Below, one piece after another: positions 61,681-64,000 of a stretch of DNA of 64,000 nt. The stretch lies in assembly GCF_900683735.1 (NCBI RefSeq), contig NZ_LR215979.1:1860001-1924000 (forward strand), in the 5' to 3' direction. The position numbers and the translations under genes are program-made. The notes under the pieces are model-generated. The model was not told the DNA's origin, did not search any database, and saw only the letters and a list, made by a program, of their open reading frames with translations. Source of the DNA: Fusobacterium ulcerans ATCC 49185 (lineage in GTDB: Bacteria; Fusobacteriota; Fusobacteriia; Fusobacteriales; Fusobacteriaceae). Positions within the stretch are counted from its first letter, which is position 1, and each line of letters opens with the position of its first letter.

Positions 61681-62651
61681 CTAGAATTTGTAATTGAATC
61701 TTACTCCATATTTTACTGATGAATCTTCTCTGTTTCCTTCATCTGCTGCCTCTACTTCAAATGTTACTCCCATATAGTTGGCTTTCTCCACTGTTAGTCC
61801 TACTTTTCCTATCAGTTTTCCTTCTCTTTCATCTGAGTAATCAAGCTGTAGTATCCTTCTCCTCCATTTTTAGTCTTGCTTTGTTTCCATCATAGTTATC
61901 TCCAAGTTCATATGCATACTTTACATCTGCTGTTACTTTTACTGATACATCATTTCCTGCATAGATTCTTTGGGATGCTTTCACTCCTGCTCCCAGTTGT
62001 GCGCTTAAGTAGTCATTATCTTTAATCTGTACTTCAAGTCCGCCATTGCTTCCTGCGCTTTCTGTAAAACCATCTACTTTTCCATACTCTAAATCTAAAT
62101 CTGCATATATATCCAATTCCCTTGATAAATCTGTATAGATAACTTTTGTTATTCTGTTATCAAGTGCTACAGAGTAAGTATTGTACTCTCCCTTATTCTC
62201 AAATGTTTCATGAAGATTAAGCTTTCTCTCAGCTATATGTCTGTTGTATCCTAGTTCTATTCTTGATAACCATGATACTTTATGTTCTTCACTTAGATTT
62301 TTAACTCTATGTACTCCTGCTCTCAATGAATATACATCCTCTTTTGAATCATTTTCAAATTCAAATCTCGATCCTGTAAATCCTAGTGTATATCCATATT
62401 TGCTTCCATACTCTGTTCCTTCTTTTTCTTTCATGTAAAGAAGACCCATTATCTTGTAATCATAATCTTCTATTCCTAAAGTTGGATCTTTATAATCTCC
62501 ATCAGTATAGATTACACTATACTTACTGCTGTCTTTAGTTAGATTGTATGATGATTCAAGCTCATAGAAAGAGTTATCAAATGCTCTGTTGATATCCTGC
62601 ATTCTTCCTTGAATAGTTGAATAGATGTCTCCTCTTGTTTCTGCAAGTTTT
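61681..62651 (-). repeat. Barrel-coding segment, second copy
   Basis: Nearly identical to 50318-51290, in the same orientation and about 11.36 kb away. It is a substrate for homologous recombination or gene conversion between the two autotransporters. Confidence 0.85.
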
Positions 62652-64000
62652 CTAGATGTTTCTCCTTCAAATTGATCTGCAGAAAGCCCTTCCAAGTATG
62701 CATTCAATCCTTTTAATATCTCTGCATCTTTTCCTATTCCTCCACTGTTAGCAAGAATATTATCAAGTCCTTTATCCAATGCATCAAACTGTGTTCCTAT
62801 TGTCAAATCTGCATATGGTCTTTTTGCAATAGTAAGATCTCCATCTCCTGTCACTTTTGCAATAAATAGAGGTGATGTTATAGGAGTAAACTTTGTTTCA
62901 TCCAATGCTCCTGCTACTGCATTTACAAAATTCTGTATTACATATGTGATTCCATTTCCTGTTAGTGCAAAGTTTGGAAGAATATTTACTTCTCCACTTA
63001 TGTTTCCTGCATTGAATACTGGCATTCCTGTTGTTACATCTACATATGCTCCATTTACTACCAGATTTCCTACTGTTGAAATTGTTCCACCTTTTCCTAT
63101 GTAATTACCATTAATATGTATATCTCCATTTGAGTCAATTTTTATACTTCCTACTTCTGCACTTCCTACACCTGTAGTTTCAACTTTTGTCCCTGAATAT
63201 CCAGGTATAACTACAATATTTCCTGTATTTTCAAGAATTCCTTGACCTTCTATTCCTACTCCATTTTTTACCTCTATATATCCATTATTTTGGAATTTTG
63301 CATTTATTCCTACTACCATTCCTGCACCTTTATCTACCTTAATAACTCCATTATTAATTATTTCTGCAGTGTTATATGCTGCCATTCCTACTGTTATTGC
63401 TCCATAATCACTATCTACATTTCCTAAATTGATAGTCCCTGCATTGACAGCTACAGCTCCATTTTGTACTAGGATTCCTACTCCACCTTTATCAACATTG
63501 ATAGTTGCTCCTGATGCATTTGTAATATGTGTTCCTTCTCCACTTCCATAAATACCTACTGAAAAATCCTCTTTTACATTTATAGTTCCAGTATTATTTA
63601 CTGTAGTTCCATTTGTTACATATATACCTACTGAGTTTAGATGTTTTTCTTTATTATTAGGCTCTCCATTTATATTTGTTTTCCCTACAGTTATTGTTCC
63701 ACTATTATTTACTGTATTTGTTCCACTAGAATAGATTCCTACTGCTGCCATTCCTAATGTCATATTTGCTTTATTGTTAATTGTTGCTGACTGTGATGCT
63801 TTCTGTCCTGCATTTTGCTTCACAAAGATTCCATATCCGCTGACTCCTACATTGAAAGTGGTATTCATTGTTGTTTCTATAATTCCTCCTCCATTCAATT
63901 TGTAGATTCCAACTGAACCTTTATCATCTTTTCCATTTCCCTTATCAGCAATAATTATATCTCCATTCTGTGTTACATTACCATTTCCTTCACTTACAAT
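61681..64000 (-). pseudogene. Second autotransporter, 5' end outside the window, C-terminus frameshifted
   Basis: The frame is open from the window edge (beginning IVSEGNGNVTQNGD) to a premature stop at 61841 (ending ARLKMEEKDTTA). The passenger shows the same glycine-rich units as the giant autotransporter, followed by an almost identical barrel. Compared with that gene, one A is missing from a run of six (AGACTAAAAA then TGGAGG, near 61867) and one base is missing about 35 bp further on (TCTGAGTAATC versus TCTGGAGTAATC on the plus strand). The remaining barrel sequence to the stop at 61681 is intact in another frame. Either the gene cannot complete its barrel, or these are base-calling errors. 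Confidence 0.8.

Noticed and set aside
1-64000. CRISPR array, prophage, insertion sequence, tRNA or rRNA genes
   Set aside because: Looked for and not found: no spaced direct repeats with constant period outside the autotransporters, no transposase or integrase frames, and no tRNA T-loop or acceptor pattern.

Overview
The window comes from a low-GC, Gram-negative anaerobe of the Fusobacteriota, most likely a butyrate-forming Fusobacterium. The evidence is a FadA-family adhesin, giant autotransporters with the fusobacterial N-terminal module, a KdsC phosphatase (lipopolysaccharide core sugar), a MORN-repeat exported protein, a thl-crt-hbd butyrate cluster and very A+T-rich intergenic DNA. I cannot fix the species from sequence alone. 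No rRNA, tRNA, CRISPR array, insertion sequence or prophage was seen.

Layout. 1-5.5 kb: housekeeping genes (partial hutG with a TetR regulator and a candidate operator, a self-contained 25-residue membrane-protein gene, pepA, a MORN protein, a STAS-like DUF4325 protein, kdsC, rpsT with a TTG start). 5.8-12.6 kb: a xylose operon xylA-xylB that continues into an NhaC-family antiporter and a MalY/PatB-type lyase, facing a ROK repressor (xylR). An identical 23-bp sequence occurs twice in the divergent region. 12.9-21 kb: purC, an exported FMN/FAD reductase, a divergent Cache-GGDEF protein, and thl-crt-hbd. 21.2-30.3 kb: a compact operon of a JAMM-DinG fusion, pgpH, ybeY, a DgkA-PAP2 fusion and a lipase, followed by a peptide-binding lipoprotein. 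30.5-34.2 kb: an unrecognised small gene, an orphan TOPRIM protein, a decayed autotransporter tail and a cobalamin adenosyltransferase. 34.3-42.1 kb: an XRE-cupin regulator facing DUF1904, dctP, dctQ, dctM, both aconitase-X subunits and an Fe-S serine dehydratase-like enzyme, which looks like a catabolic pathway of unknown substrate. 42.3-47.5 kb: a second NhaC antiporter with a sigma-54 promoter and two upstream dyads, next to an NtrC-type response regulator and its sensor kinase. 47.9-49.2 kb: a membrane-anchored protein related to the exonuclease VII large subunit. 49.4-64 kb: a surface-adhesion locus with a FadA homologue, a SurA-N-like protein, a 3381-residue autotransporter and a second, frameshifted autotransporter with an almost identical beta-barrel.

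How the genes work together. Carbon enters through xylose and through an unidentified TRAP substrate, and acetyl-CoA can be drawn off to butyryl-CoA through Thl-Crt-Hbd. The exported flavoprotein probably serves as a terminal reductase. Candidate control elements include TetR, ROK and XRE operators and a sigma-54 enhancer system. Several frameshifts lie in or near short homopolymer runs in the surface-protein genes; they may be real phase variation, decay or base-calling error.
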